NCBI RefSeq assembly: GCF_000171615.1
Contig: NZ_ABFU01000018.3
Coordinates: 26,621-90,620, forward strand
Direction: 5' to 3'
Length of the DNA stretch: 64,000 bases
DNA from: Bacillus coahuilensis m4-4
Lineage (GTDB): Bacteria > Bacillota > Bacilli > Bacillales > Bacillaceae_K
Shown: piece by piece, positions 36,990 to 46,950 of the stretch
Numbering within the stretch: position 1 is the stretch's first letter
How the letters are laid out: each line of letters starts with the position of its first letter
Notes under the pieces: generated by a model
The model's input: only the letters and a program-made list of their open reading frames with translations
Told to the model about the DNA's origin: nothing
Database searches by the model: none
Position numbers and translations under genes: made by a program

Positions 36990-37876
36990 ATGAATACTCG
37001 GTCAATGATTTTTACATTATATGGAGATTACATAAGGCACTATGGTAATAAAATTTGGATAGGAAGTTTAATAAAATTGCTCAATGAATTTGGTCACAAT
37101 GACCAAGCGGTTCGAGCGGCTATCTCAAGAATGAATAAACAAGGGTGGGTTCAAAGCGAAAAGCAAGGTAATAAAAGCTTTTATTATTTAACGGAACGTG
37201 GTGTGAAGCGTATTGAAGAGGCAGCTGAGCGTATTTTTAAACTGAAACCAGACGATTGGGATGGTAAATGGAGAATGCTCATGTATAACATTCCAGAGGA
37301 GATTCGTAGTATTCGTGATGAACTTCGGAAAGAATTAATTTGGAGTGGGTTTGGAACCTTTTCGAATAGCTGTTGGATATCCCCTAACAACCTAAAAGAG
37401 CAAGTTGATGAACTAGTAAAAAAATAATGAAATTGAGCCCTATATTCATTATTTTGAAGCAGAATATAAAGGCCCTCATCAAAATGAAGAGCTTATTGAG
37501 AAAAGCTGGGACTTAAAAAGAAATACATGAACGGTATCAAGAATTTATCTCTGAATACAGTCAAAAATATGTGATTGCGAATAATAAGATTAGTAAAGGC
37601 GATATGACAGATGGAGAATGCTTTGTAGAAAAAACAAAGCTCATTCATGAATATCGAAAGTTTCTATTTATAGATCCGGGTTTACCACAAGAACTATTAC
37701 CTGAAGATTGGTTAGGCTCTCATGCTGCATCACTCTTTAGTGATTATTACAGAGCATTATCGGCCCCAGCCGTACGTTTTTTTGAAGAAGTTTTTAAAGA
37801 TGGCAATGAGATAGAGTTAAAGGATGACCGATTCGATGTGCTAGAACATCCTTTTATTGTAGATGAATTAACTTGA
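36990..37876 (+). pseudogene. paaX: PaaX-family repressor of phenylacetate catabolism, two frameshifts
   Basis: Three frames make a protein of about 295 residues. The N-terminal winged helix (MIFTLYGDYIRHYGNKIWIG, AVRAAISRMNKQGWV) is followed by the PaaX middle domain (WDGKWRMLMYNIPEEIRSIRDEL) and the C-terminal domain ending PGLPQELLPEDWLG and ALSAPAVRFFEEV. One extra A in the A7 run near 37418-37424 and one in the A5 run near 37515 break it. PaaX represses paa genes until phenylacetyl-CoA binds. Start ATG 36990 follows GGGGAT. Homopolymer breaks suggest sequencing error. Confidence 0.9.
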
Positions 37877-38276
37877 TAGTTAGACAGGGGTAGGTAGCTC
37901 CTGTCTATTATTATATTAAATAGAAGAAATAATTGGGTTAAATAGAATAATTTTAACAAAAAAATGAGGCAATGATAGTAGAAAGTAGACATGGTAGAGC
38001 GTCAGAGAGCTACTTAGAATAATCGTTATCTATTTTATTGTGGGTACTTTCAATTTATGGCTTCTACTAAACGTACCGAAAGAGATAAATTTTATACTAG
38101 AGTAAGTGCTACCATCCTACTTTTAAGTATAACTATTTTGATATTGGTCCCGTTATATAGTTAGGAGTTAAGCTGAAGTAGACCTATATTATAAGGTTTC
38201 ATATAACTGAGATTGATTTAATAGGAAAAAGTTAAATGATACAATTCCATAATAGGAAACATAAAAAGGAGCAAGT
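37877..38276. other. Intergenic stretch, at most one tiny membrane ORF
   Basis: Between paaX and the nucleotidyltransferase. The only candidate is 38057-38164, 35 residues with a polar start (MASTKRTERDKF) and a C-terminal hydrophobic helix, but it lacks a clear ribosome site. Otherwise nothing recognisable is seen. Confidence 0.4.
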
Positions 38277-39101
38277 ATGATGCAGGAACATATTCTTCAG
38301 GAGTTAGCACAAATTGAAAAGGACCATGATGTGAAGATATTATTTTCAGTGGAATCTGGAAGTAGAGCGTGGGGATTTCCTTCAAAAGACAGTGATTATG
38401 ATGTGAGGTTTATTTATATCCATAAGCCAGAATGGTATTTGTCTATTGATCAAAAGCGAGATGTAATTGAAATCCCATTCAGAGAATCAATTTCAATTCC
38501 AATTGATCCCCTACTAGATGTTAGCGGCTGGGAATTAACCAAAGCACTTCGACTCTTTAGAAAATCGAATCCACCACTATTAGAATGGCTAAACTCTAGT
38601 ATTATCTATTATGAAGCCTATTCAACAACGGATCAAATTAGAGAGTTAGGTGGTAAGATTTTTTCTCCTTTATCTTGTTTACATCATTATTTAAACATGG
38701 CAAAAGGAAATTTTCGTGGTTATCTACAAGGTAGCGAAGTGAAGATAAAAAAATACTTTTATGTATTACGCCCCATTTTCGCAGCTAAATGGATTGAAAA
38801 GTATCATACGATTCCTCCAATTGGATTTGAAGACTTGTTCGAAGATATTGTCCCATCAGGAGAGTTAAAAGCTTCCATTGAAACGTTGTTAAAACGGAAG
38901 AGAGCAGGAGAAGAATTAAGACTTGAGCAAAGAGTAGATACCATTAATGAGTACGTAGTCAAAGAAATCGAACATTTAGAGGATTTGACAAAATCAATTA
39001 AACCCCATACCCATGACCCCACGAAAGAGCTAGATGAGTTGTTTCGTGGGACTTTAGAGGAAGTGTGGGGGCTAGACGATCATTTCATTGTTAGATCTTG
39101 A
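38277..39101 (+). CDS. Nucleotidyltransferase-fold protein, YcgL/RlaP-like
   Basis: Encodes 274 residues. The N-terminal minimal nucleotidyltransferase motif is GSRAWGFPSKDSDYDVRFIYI at about residues 28-48, with the G-S ... D-x-D metal ligands intact. The rest (LSCLHHYLNMAKGNFRGYL, KKYFYVLRPIFAAKWI) matches the family of B. subtilis YcgL and the RNA-ligase-associated RlaP group. No RNA ligase gene lies beside it here. Substrate is unknown; tRNA-related nucleotidyl transfer is conceivable. Ribosome site AAAGGAG. Confidence 0.85.
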   Translation: MMQEHILQELAQIEKDHDVKILFSVESGSRAWGFPSKDSDYDVRFIYIHKPEWYLSIDQKRDVIEIPFRESISIPIDPLLDVSGWELTKALRLFRKSNPPLLEWLNSSIIYYEAYSTTDQIRELGGKIFSPLSCLHHYLNMAKGNFRGYLQGSEVKIKKYFYVLRPIFAAKWIEKYHTIPPIGFEDLFEDIVPSGELKASIETLLKRKRAGEELRLEQRVDTINEYVVKEIEHLEDLTKSIKPHTHDPTKELDELFRGTLEEVWGLDDHFIVRS

Positions 39102-39105
39102 TGAG

Positions 39106-39130
39106 AAAGCTTCTGTTAGGAAGCTTTTTT
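39106..39130 (+). terminator. Terminator after the nucleotidyltransferase
   Basis: AAAGCTTC pairs with GAAGCTTT around a 6-nt loop and runs into TTTTTT. Confidence 0.85.
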
Positions 39131-39188
39131 AAATCATTGTAAAATTCACATAAAAAGTATAACATTATTTTAACGGAGGGGATGATTT

Positions 39189-40142
39189 CTGAATAATAAT
39201 CGTTTAGTTCAATATTTATCAATCCAGTATCCTATCATTCAAGGGGGTATGGGAAATATTAGCTCAGCTAAACTTGCGGGTACCGTAAGTCTTGCTGGAG
39301 GGCTAGGAACAGTTGGCGTTGGTACGATGGATTCTTCAAGAGTAAGAGAGATGTTAGAAGAATTGAAAACGATAAATGTTCCATATGCAGTAAACATACC
39401 GATTAATGTGACCCCATGTTTAGAGGCACTCATGGAATTACTTCTAGAATATTGTGTGCCCGTTGTATCATTTTCAGCGGGTAACCCTAAACCTCATATC
39501 AATAAGCTTAAAGAGAAGGGAATAAAAATAATAGTAGTAGTAGCTTCTATCAAACAGGCTTTGAAGGCGGAAGAGGCAGGGGCGGATGTGATTGTAGCAG
39601 AAGGGTATGAAGCCGCGGGAATAAATTCTACTCTAGAATCTACCACCATGACGCTTATTCCACAATTAGTTAAACACATTCGTGTCCCAATAGTGGCCGC
39701 TGGTGGAATCGGTGATGGGAGAGGATTGGCTGCAGCACTTAGCTTAGGTGCTAGTGGTGTTCAAATGGGTACTCGGTTTATCGCTACAAAAGAAGCACCC
39801 TATCATACGAACTATAAAGAGAAAATTATTCAAGCAAACGATACGAGTACACTCGTCGTCGGAAGAAGTGTAGGGAAGATTCGCAGATTGCTACACACTC
39901 CATACGCTGAAATGCTTTTAGAGGAAGAAAAATGTTTACTTAGATCTGAGCTTTTCGATGAAAAAACCTCTGAAACGTACCATGAGATTGGAGCCATTCA
40001 CGGGGAATTGGATAAAGGATTTATTAACGGTGGACAAATTGCTGGCCTAATAGATGATATCCCCTCTGTGGACCAATTAATAACAACGATGATAGAAGAG
40101 GCTAGAAGTCATTTAAAGCGTTCATTAGACCTTATACTGTAA
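39189..40142 (+). CDS. Nitronate monooxygenase / 2-nitropropane dioxygenase family FMN enzyme
   Basis: Encodes 317 residues when started at CTG 39189, nine bases after GGAGGGG. The first ATG (39249) would cut off the conserved N-terminal strand YPIIQGGMG that contributes to FMN binding, so the non-ATG start is preferred. Other motifs are AGGLGTVGVG, VPVVSFSAGNP, GYEAAG and AAGGIGDGRGLAAALSLGASGVQMGTRF (phosphate-binding). The family includes nitronate monooxygenases and FabK-like enoyl reductases. It lies inside the aromatic island, but its role there is unknown. Confidence 0.8.
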   Translation: MNNNRLVQYLSIQYPIIQGGMGNISSAKLAGTVSLAGGLGTVGVGTMDSSRVREMLEELKTINVPYAVNIPINVTPCLEALMELLLEYCVPVVSFSAGNPKPHINKLKEKGIKIIVVVASIKQALKAEEAGADVIVAEGYEAAGINSTLESTTMTLIPQLVKHIRVPIVAAGGIGDGRGLAAALSLGASGVQMGTRFIATKEAPYHTNYKEKIIQANDTSTLVVGRSVGKIRRLLHTPYAEMLLEEEKCLLRSELFDEKTSETYHEIGAIHGELDKGFINGGQIAGLIDDIPSVDQLITTMIEEARSHLKRSLDLIL

Positions 40143-40148
40143 AAGATT

Positions 40149-40190
40149 AACGAAGCTAAATTCTTTAGAGTTTAGTCTTTCGTTTTTTTA
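40149..40190 (+). terminator. Terminator after the nitronate monooxygenase gene
   Basis: AACGAA-CTAAA pairs with TTTAG-TTTCGTT and is followed by seven T residues. Confidence 0.85.
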
Positions 40191-40227
40191 TTATTCCGCT
40201 AAAGAATACTAAATTTTCTAAATATTA

Positions 40228-40277
40228 TTGACTGTTTTCTTAGTAGAGTGATAGTATAACGTTATAATTACGTTTAT
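40228..40277 (+). promoter_or_regulatory. Promoter with operator-like element before the ABC importer
   Basis: TTGACT (40228-40233) and TAGTAT (40252-40257) form a promoter with 18-base spacing. The 21-base element TAACGTTATAATTACGTTTAT (40257-40277) begins at the end of the -10 box, where a repressor would block transcription. It matches the paaX-upstream element at 17 of 21 positions. Confidence 0.5.
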
Positions 40278-40372
40278 CTTATTTTCATTATACATATTCA
40301 CTGAGAAGTATCTACGCTTTGCATTCTTAGCCACAGGCTAGTTGCAATATAATCACTTGAGGGGGAAATGAA

Positions 40373-41356
40373 GTGAAAAAGGCCTTGAAGTTTGTATACG
40401 CTGGTTTGTTAGGTGGAGCATTATTGTTATCAGGATGTAGTGAAACAACAGGTTCAAAGGAAGAAGTGGTCATCGGTGTCACACAAATTGTAGAGCATCC
40501 ATCTTTAGATGCCGCGTTTAAAGGATTTAAAAAGGCTTTAGAAGAAAATGGTTACAAAGAAGGGGAAAACGTTAAATATGATGTTCAGATTGCACAAGGG
40601 GAGATGAGCAATAGCCAAACGATCGCTACAAATTTCGTAAGCAATGGAGTAGATCTTATATTTGCCAATTCCACTCCAAGTGCACAAAGTGCATTAAAGG
40701 CTACAACAGATATACCTATCGTATTTACAAGTGTCACGGACCCTGTTGGAGCTGAGCTAGTAGCTGCTTTTGATCAACCAGGTGAGAATATTACAGGAAC
40801 TTCTGATACCCATCCTGAAGCGATATCAAGTACGGTTAACTTTATGCTTAAAGACATTGGAGCGAAAAATATTGGGGTCATCTATAATGCAGGTGAACAG
40901 AATTCTGAAGTACAAGTGGAGGAAGTTAAGAAAATAGTAGAAGCCGGAGGTGGTACATTAGTTGAAGTATCGGTTTCCACATCGGCTGAAGTTAAACAAG
41001 CCGCTGAATCATTAGTCGGGCGAGTAGACGCCATTTATATTCCAACTGATAATGTGGTGGTTTCTGCATTTGAATCAGTGGTAAGCGTTGCTAATGATCA
41101 AGATATTCCTCTATTTGCAGGTGAATTAGATTCTATGAAACGAGGGGCACTTGCTGCAAGTGGATTTAGTTACGAGGATCTTGGCTACGAGACGGGATTG
41201 ATGGCCGTTGCAATTTTAAAAGGAGAACAAACAGCAGCGGATATTTCAGTTGAATATCCAAAGAATTTTAAATTAGTCATCAATCAAGAGGCGGCAGCTG
41301 AGCAAGGTGTAGAAATTGATGCGTCGTGGGAGGCAGAAATTTACGAAGGTGAATAA
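40373..41356 (+). CDS. ABC transporter substrate-binding lipoprotein, TrpX-like
   Basis: Encodes 327 residues with a lipoprotein signal ending LLLSGCSE. The mature part is the ABC_sub_bind (TrpX) family: GVTQIVEHPSLDAAFKGFKKAL, DLIFANSTPSAQSALKATT, PIVFTSVTDPVGAELV and YIPTDNVVVSAFE. Family members bind tryptophan or phenylalanine. Its place inside the Phe/Tyr catabolic island, and the shared operator-like element, support an aromatic amino acid substrate. GTG start with GAGGGGGAA upstream. Confidence 0.85.
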   Translation: MKKALKFVYAGLLGGALLLSGCSETTGSKEEVVIGVTQIVEHPSLDAAFKGFKKALEENGYKEGENVKYDVQIAQGEMSNSQTIATNFVSNGVDLIFANSTPSAQSALKATTDIPIVFTSVTDPVGAELVAAFDQPGENITGTSDTHPEAISSTVNFMLKDIGAKNIGVIYNAGEQNSEVQVEEVKKIVEAGGGTLVEVSVSTSAEVKQAAESLVGRVDAIYIPTDNVVVSAFESVVSVANDQDIPLFAGELDSMKRGALAASGFSYEDLGYETGLMAVAILKGEQTAADISVEYPKNFKLVINQEAAAEQGVEIDASWEAEIYEGE

Positions 41357-41372
41357 GAGGGAGTGATCTAGA

Positions 41373-42404
41373 ATGTTTACGGCTATCTTTGGGTCCTTAG
41401 AATTAGGTGTCATCTATGCCATCATGGCTCTAGGGGTCTATTTAAGTTTTCGAATAGTAGATTTTCCCGATTTAACGGTAGATGGAAGCTTTGTAACGGG
41501 AGCGGCAGTTGCTGCCGCTCTTATGATTAGCGGAGTGAACCCTTTTTTAGCCACCATCATGGCAAGTGCTATTGGGTTTCTAGCAGGGTGTATAACGGGG
41601 ATTCTTCACACATTTGGAAAGATCAACGCGTTATTATCAGGGATTCTTATGATGATTGCCTTGTATTCTATCAATCTTAGAATCATGGGAAAATCCAATA
41701 TCCCTCTATTAAACGAAGAGACTATTTTTACTTCCTTACTTAGTTTCTGGGATAAACTTGGTATAGACGGAATGCTTAGTAGTATTCTAACGGCTGTAGG
41801 ATTAGGTGAAAATATTCCTAAAACATGGGGAATTTTATTTCTAATGTTACTCCTGACGTTTTTTATTAAATTTACGACTGACTGGTTCTTAAAAACGGAG
41901 GTAGGATTGGCACTTCGAGCAACGGGTGATAATCAAAAGATGATTCGAAGTCTTTCTGCCAATACCAATTTACTCATTATTCTTGGACTAGGAATATCGA
42001 ACAGTCTTGTGGCTTTATCTGGTTCTCTTGTGGCTCAATACGGAGGTTTCGCAGATGTTGGAATGGGAATTGGGATGATTATTATTGGACTGGCTTCAGT
42101 TATTATCGGTGAAGCCATTATTGGTACCAAAACCATTGTGCGTACAACTCTTGCCGTCATTGTAGGGGCCATCTTATATCGCTTAGTGGTCACGCTTGCC
42201 TTACGAGTGGACTTTCTAGAAACGGGTGACATGAAATTGATTACGGCGACCATTGTCATCATTGCGTTAATTCTACCTAAAATAATCGATCGGCATAAAG
42301 AGAAAATGCGAAAAGCAATGAAAAGGCAGGAACGACTGAACGATCTTCAGGCTCTAGGGGAAGGAAGTGAGGAGCACAATGCTTCAGTTAAAAGAGCTTT
42401 ATAA
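41373..42404 (+). CDS. ABC transporter permease, TrpY-like
   Basis: Encodes 343 residues with eight to nine hydrophobic segments. The opening FGSLELGVIYAIMALGVYLSFRI and DFPDLTVDGSFVTGAAVAAAL are typical of the BPD_transp_2 permeases that pair with TrpX-type proteins. The LALRATGDNQKMIRSLSAN loop is the ATPase-docking segment. It overlaps the ATPase gene by 26 bases. Confidence 0.87.
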   Translation: MFTAIFGSLELGVIYAIMALGVYLSFRIVDFPDLTVDGSFVTGAAVAAALMISGVNPFLATIMASAIGFLAGCITGILHTFGKINALLSGILMMIALYSINLRIMGKSNIPLLNEETIFTSLLSFWDKLGIDGMLSSILTAVGLGENIPKTWGILFLMLLLTFFIKFTTDWFLKTEVGLALRATGDNQKMIRSLSANTNLLIILGLGISNSLVALSGSLVAQYGGFADVGMGIGMIIIGLASVIIGEAIIGTKTIVRTTLAVIVGAILYRLVVTLALRVDFLETGDMKLITATIVIIALILPKIIDRHKEKMRKAMKRQERLNDLQALGEGSEEHNASVKRAL

Positions 42405-43172
42405 GGTATTTAATGAAGGAACTCCTGACGAAAAAATTGCGCTGCATCAAGTTTCCTTAACGCTTATGCCAGGTGATTTTGTTACGGTCATTGGAAGTAA
42501 CGGAGCAGGGAAGTCTACCCTTATGAATATGATTTCTGGTGTATTACTTCCTGATGTTGGAGAGGTTCTAATTGAAAACAAAGATGTATCTAAACTTCCT
42601 GAACACAAAAGAGGTAAGTATATTGGAAGGGTGTTCAAGACCCAATGGCCGGAACCGCCCCTACCATGACCATAGAAGAAAATCTAGCCATGGCCTATTC
42701 ACGTAATAAGGTTCGAACATTTCGGGTTGGAGTTACGAAGAAGAGGCGAGAATTCTTCTGCCATGTCTTAGAATCCTTACATTTAGGATTAGAAAATAGA
42801 CTAAATGCCAAAGTAGGGTTGCTTTCAGGAGGAGAAAGGCAAGCGCTCTCCTTATTGATGGCTACATTTACGGAACCATCTATTCTTTTATTAGATGAAC
42901 ACACAGCAGCTCTTGATCCTTCCCGAGCCGAATTGATTACACAGTTAACAAAAGAGATTGTTGCTGAACATCGGTTGACGACCTTAATGGTGACCCATAA
43001 TATGCAACAAGCGCTGGATTTAGGAAATCGACTCATCATGATGGACAAGGGAAGAATCATTCTAGATGTAGGAGAAAAGGAGAAAGCTTCGTTAACCATT
43101 GAACGTCTATTAGTAGAATTCCAGCAAATTAGCGGTAATAAAATGACAAATGATCGAGCCTTATTATCTTAA
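42379..43172 (+). pseudogene. ABC transporter ATP-binding protein, TrpZ-like, one frameshift
   Basis: Joined frames give about 264 residues. Walker A is GSNGAGKSTL, the signature LLSGGERQALSLLMA, Walker B LLLDEHTAALD and the switch His in MVTHNMQQAL. One C is missing near 42634; restoring it gives GRVFQDPMAGTAPTMTIEENLAM. Start ATG 42379 follows GAGGAGC. It energises the TrpX/TrpY-type importer. Confidence 0.88.
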
Positions 43173-43190
43173 AGTAAGGTCTTTTTTTTA
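43158..43190 (+). terminator. Terminator of the ABC importer operon
   Basis: CCTTA pairs with TAAGG around an 11-nt loop, followed by eight T residues. Confidence 0.7.
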
Positions 43191-43240
43191 TAGAGTCTAT
43201 CCATATTCGCTTTTATTATTGTTTTAATTTTTACAATTTA

Positions 43241-43290
43241 TTGACTATTTATATAACATAATGATATTATATCGTTAAATAAACGTTACA
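43241..43290 (+). promoter_or_regulatory. Promoter with operator-like element before the thioesterase-pdh operon
   Basis: TTGACT (43241-43246) and TATTAT (43265-43270), 18 bases apart. TATCGTTAAATAAACGTTACA (43270-43290) starts on the last -10 base and holds two CGTTA half-sites 11 bases apart, the same spacing as in the elements at 36938 and 40257. Confidence 0.45.
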
Positions 43291-43329
43291 TAAAATATTG
43301 AGAAATATGTCGTATTTTAGGAGTGGATA

Positions 43330-43703
43330 ATGAAGAATGGTTGGCAGTTAAGAAGTAAGAATGCTATGACCATTGCTGTTAAGATATGTTTCCCAAATTT
43401 GATGGAAGCATAGTACATCCATTATTTTCTACCGCAAGTATGGTCCATTATATGGAATGGGTATCAAGAAACTTGCTTCTTCCATTTTTAGAGCAAGATG
43501 AAGAAGCGGTCGGAGCAGAAGTCATAGTGAAACATAGAGGACCTGCGAAATTAGGAGACGAAATACTATTTGAAGGTAGAATTATAGCTGTACAGGAAAA
43601 TAAGATGCTCACCAAGATCTTGGCTAAAGTAAATGACAGAACAATCGGTGTGGGAGAAGTGACCCAAATCATTTTACCAATTGCAAAGATTGAGAGGTTT
43701 TAA
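43330..43703 (+). pseudogene. FlK-like hot-dog thioesterase, one frameshift
   Basis: About 124 residues if the two frames are joined near 43383. ATG 43330 has AGGAG six bases upstream and gives MKNGWQ...NAMTIAV, which then continues MFPKFDGSIVHPLFSTASMVHYMEW. The body matches the fluoroacetyl-CoA-thioesterase (FlK) group: active Thr/Glu region STASMVHYMEWVSRN, and GAEVIVKHRGPAKLGDE. In this operon it could act like PaaI and free CoA from dead-end aryl-CoA esters. That role is inference. Confidence 0.72.
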
Positions 43704-43704
43704 A

Positions 43705-44870
43705 ATGAGTGATTTTGTAACCGTTTACAACATTAAAGAAACTTCAAACAATGAGGTGAGAGGTATGGAGTTGTTTGATCGATTAGAAGAGCATGAGCAG
43801 GTTGTTTTCTGCAATGACCCTAACACTGGGCTGAAAGCGATTATAGCTATTCATGACACAACGCTAGGGCCAGCACTCGGTGGGTGTAGAATGAGACCAT
43901 ATGAGTCGGTCGACGCTGCTTTAACAGACGTTCTTCGACTTTCTAAAGGCATGACCTATAAGTGTGCCGCAGCGGATGTTGATTTTGGTGGAGGAAAGGC
44001 TGTTATCATTGGTGATCCATCAAAAGATAAACACCCTGAGATGTTTCGGTCATTTGGTCAGTTCGTGGATTCATTGAATGGTCGATTTTATACGGGTACG
44101 GATATGGGGACTACACCTGAAGATTTCTCAAATGCCCTTAAAGAAACCAATTGTATTGTTGGTGTAGATGAGGTGTACGGTGGAAGTGGAGATTCATCTG
44201 TTCCAACAGCAGAGGGAGTATTGTATAGCATTGAAGCCACAAATGAACGGATTTGGGGATCGAAAGCTCTATATGGAAGAAGCTATGCCATTCAAGGTCT
44301 TGGGAAAGTAGGATTTAAAATAGCTCAAAGGCTCATTGATGTAGGAGCTGATTTATATGTTACAGATATCTATTTAGAGGCGATTACTAGATTAGAAGAG
44401 TATGCAAAGGAAAAGGGCGTCTTACTAAAAGTGGTTGGAGGGAATGAGATCTATTCCGTTCCGGCAGATGTGTTTGTACCATGTGCTATTGGTGGCATTA
44501 TTCACGACGAAACCATAGATAGATTTCAATTTAAAGCCATTGTAGGTTCAGCGAATAATCAATTATTGTCCCATCATCATGGTGATTTACTTCATCAAAA
44601 AGGAATACTTTATGCTCCGGATTATATAGTCAATGCAGGAGGGTTAATTCAAGTTGCCGATGAACTGTATGAGCCGAACAAAGAGCGAGTGATTCGAAAA
44701 ACAAAAGCAATCTACCATTCTCTCATGAGCATCTATAAAGAATCAGAAATAAAGGGCATCTCATCTGTGGAAGCTGCTAATCAGTACTGTGAAGATCGAA
44801 TTGCAAGAAGAGTGAAACGAAATAGCTTTTTTCACACACGAAGCGCCCAAAATGGTCTGTACGCGTGTAA
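43705..44870 (+). pseudogene. pdh: Phenylalanine dehydrogenase, C-terminal frameshift
   Basis: About 388 residues. The sequence closely follows Bacillus/Sporosarcina Phe[53 protein letters not shown] with catalytic Lys, [30 protein letters not shown] for NAD and [17 protein letters not shown]. One T is missing in the T6 run at 44827-44832; restoring it gives [17 protein letters not shown], the family C-terminus. The enzyme deaminates L-phenylalanine to phenylpyruvate. It sits directly before the oxoacid dehydrogenase genes that could use this product. Confidence 0.93.
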
Positions 44871-44887
44871 AAGGGGAGGGAATAGTC

Positions 44888-45945
44888 ATGGAACCATCAT
44901 TTCCAGTTCAACGAATAGTAGATGAACAAGGGAACCTACTATCAGAGCAGGATTGGATTACAAAGGAATTTTCAAAAAAGCTTTACCGCCACATGCTACG
45001 GATTCGTCTGTTTGATAAAAAAGCAGTTAGCTTGCAACGACAAGGAAGAATTGGGACATATGCCCCGTTTGAAGGACAAGAGGCATCTCAAGTGGGTTCA
45101 GCTCTAGCACTTGACTGTGACGACTGGCTATTTCCAACGTACAGAGATCACGGTGCTACTATGACATTTGGTCAATCTCTCCTTCATATTTTATTGTTTT
45201 GGAAAGGGCGAAATGAAGGGAATGTTCCAACAGAGGGGAAAAAATCTTTCCTCCCGGTATACCAATAGCTACGCAAATCCCTCACGCAGTGGGTGCGGCT
45301 TATGGTGAAGTATTAAAAGGAACAACGTGTGCAGCTATTGCTTATTTTGGAGACGGTGCCACATCTGAAGGTGATTTTCATGAAGGTCTTAATATTGCGA
45401 GTGTTGTAAATGCTCCTGTTGTGTTTTTCAATCAAAATAATCAATATGCTATCTCTGTGCCAATACATAAACAAATGAAATCCCAAACGATTGCGCAAAA
45501 AGGGTTAGCCTATGATATACCAAGTGTTCGAATAGATGGGAATGATCCATTTGTTGTGTATATGGAGACTCGCCGTGCCTTAAAACGCGCAAGAAATGGT
45601 GAAGGCCCTACCTTGATTGAAGCAGTTACGTGGAGATACGGAGCTCATACAACAGCCGATGACCCATCGAAATATCGTGATCAATCTGTAAGTCATGACA
45701 AACGTGTGGACTCTGACCCAATAGACAGGGTAGAAAGATTTCTTAAGCTGAAGGATTGGTACGATCATGATAAGAAAGAAGAATGGCTTAAGGAGATAGG
45801 AGTAGAAATTGATGATAGCGTAGACCTGTTAGAACGTTATCCTAAAGCGGATCCTGCTCTCATATTTGATTATGTGTTTGAACATTCCATTTGGCCAATC
45901 GAAGAACAGAAAAAAGAGCTACTACGTAAGGGGGCATTAGGATGA
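44888..45945 (+). pseudogene. 2-oxoacid dehydrogenase E1 alpha subunit, one frameshift
   Basis: About 352 residues. ATG 44888 follows AGGGGAGGG. Motifs: YRHMLRIRLFDKKAV, QEASQVGSALAL, FPTYRDHGATM, the ThDP-binding GDGATSEGDFHEGLNIA...NNQYAIS and RYGAHTTADDP. One A is missing in the A6 run near 45240; with it the frame reads KKIFPPGIPIATQIPHAVGA. Homology is to PdhA/BkdAA. Context, pdh upstream and paa genes in the island, suggests phenylpyruvate as substrate. Confidence 0.88.
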
Positions 45946-46938
45946 ATACGATCACAGAAAAGAAGACCTTAACATTCGTTCAAAGTATAACAGATGCCCT
46001 TGATGTTATGCTGTCTGAGCGTGAAAACGTTCTATTACTTGGTGAAGATATTGGGAAAAACGGAGGTGTATTCAGGGCAACAGAAGGGCTTCAAGAAAAA
46101 TATGGAGAAAAACGAGTCATGGATACCCCTTTAAGTGAAGCAGGATTTGTTGGGATGGGGGATTGGACTTGCAGCGAATGGATTCGTTCCTGTGATTGAA
46201 ATTCAATTTCTTGGCTTTATTTATCCTGCCTATGAGCAGCTTATGACTCATGCCTCAAGACTACGGGCAAGAACACTTGGACATTATTCAGTTCCAATGG
46301 TGATTCGCGCTCCATACGGGGCAGGAGTTCGAGCACCAGAAATTCATTCAGATAGTACAGAGGCCATTTTTACTCATATGCCAGGGATGAAGGTGGTTTG
46401 CCCATCAACTCCCTATGATGCAAAGGGATTGTTAATTTCGGCCATTGAAGAGAACGACCCGGTTTTATTTCTTGAGCCTATGCACTGTTATCGCTCTGTT
46501 AGAGGGGAAGTTCCAAATGGAAAGTACACGGTAGAGATAGGAAAAGGTATCAGAAGACGAGAGGGCGAGGATGTCACAATATTTGCCTGGGGTGCGATGA
46601 TGGCGGTTGTGTTAAAGGCTGCTGAGATTGTACAGGAGCAAGGTATAGAGTGTGATGTTATTGATGCTAGAACTCTTTATCCTTTAGATAAGGATCTTAT
46701 TATAGAATCCGTTCAGCAAACCGGAAGGACGGTCATTGTTCAAGAGGGACATGGAACCGGTGGTGTAGCGAATGATATTTTATCCATTATCAATAAATAT
46801 TGTTTCTACTATCAAAAGGCACCAACTGAAATGATTACAGGCTTTGATACACCTGTTCCGTATTTCGGATTTGAGGATTACTATTTACCTACAGTGGAGC
46901 GAGTTGTAGAAGCGATAAAAAAGTGCCAGGAATATTAG
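45942..46938 (+). pseudogene. 2-oxoacid dehydrogenase E1 beta subunit, one frameshift
   Basis: About 331 residues. Motifs: LGEDIGKNGGVFRATEGL, MDTPLSEAGFVGMGIGLA, EIQFLGFIYPAYEQL, RAPYGAGVRAPEIHSDS (catalytic His region) and VIDARTLYPLDKDLI. One extra G in the G5 run near 46155-46159 breaks the frame. It overlaps E1 alpha by four bases (ATGA). It forms the alpha2beta2 decarboxylase with the previous gene. Confidence 0.9.
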
Positions 46939-46950
46939 GAGGTGTGAAGG

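Noticed and set aside
38057..38164. 35-residue membrane peptide gene
   Set aside because: It has a hydrophobic helix but no convincing ribosome site or promoter, so it is mentioned only in the intergenic entry.
43705..44870. Leucine or valine dehydrogenase
   Set aside because: The sequence follows phenylalanine dehydrogenases throughout, including the C-terminal RNSFF...PKW segment, and the context is aromatic catabolism.
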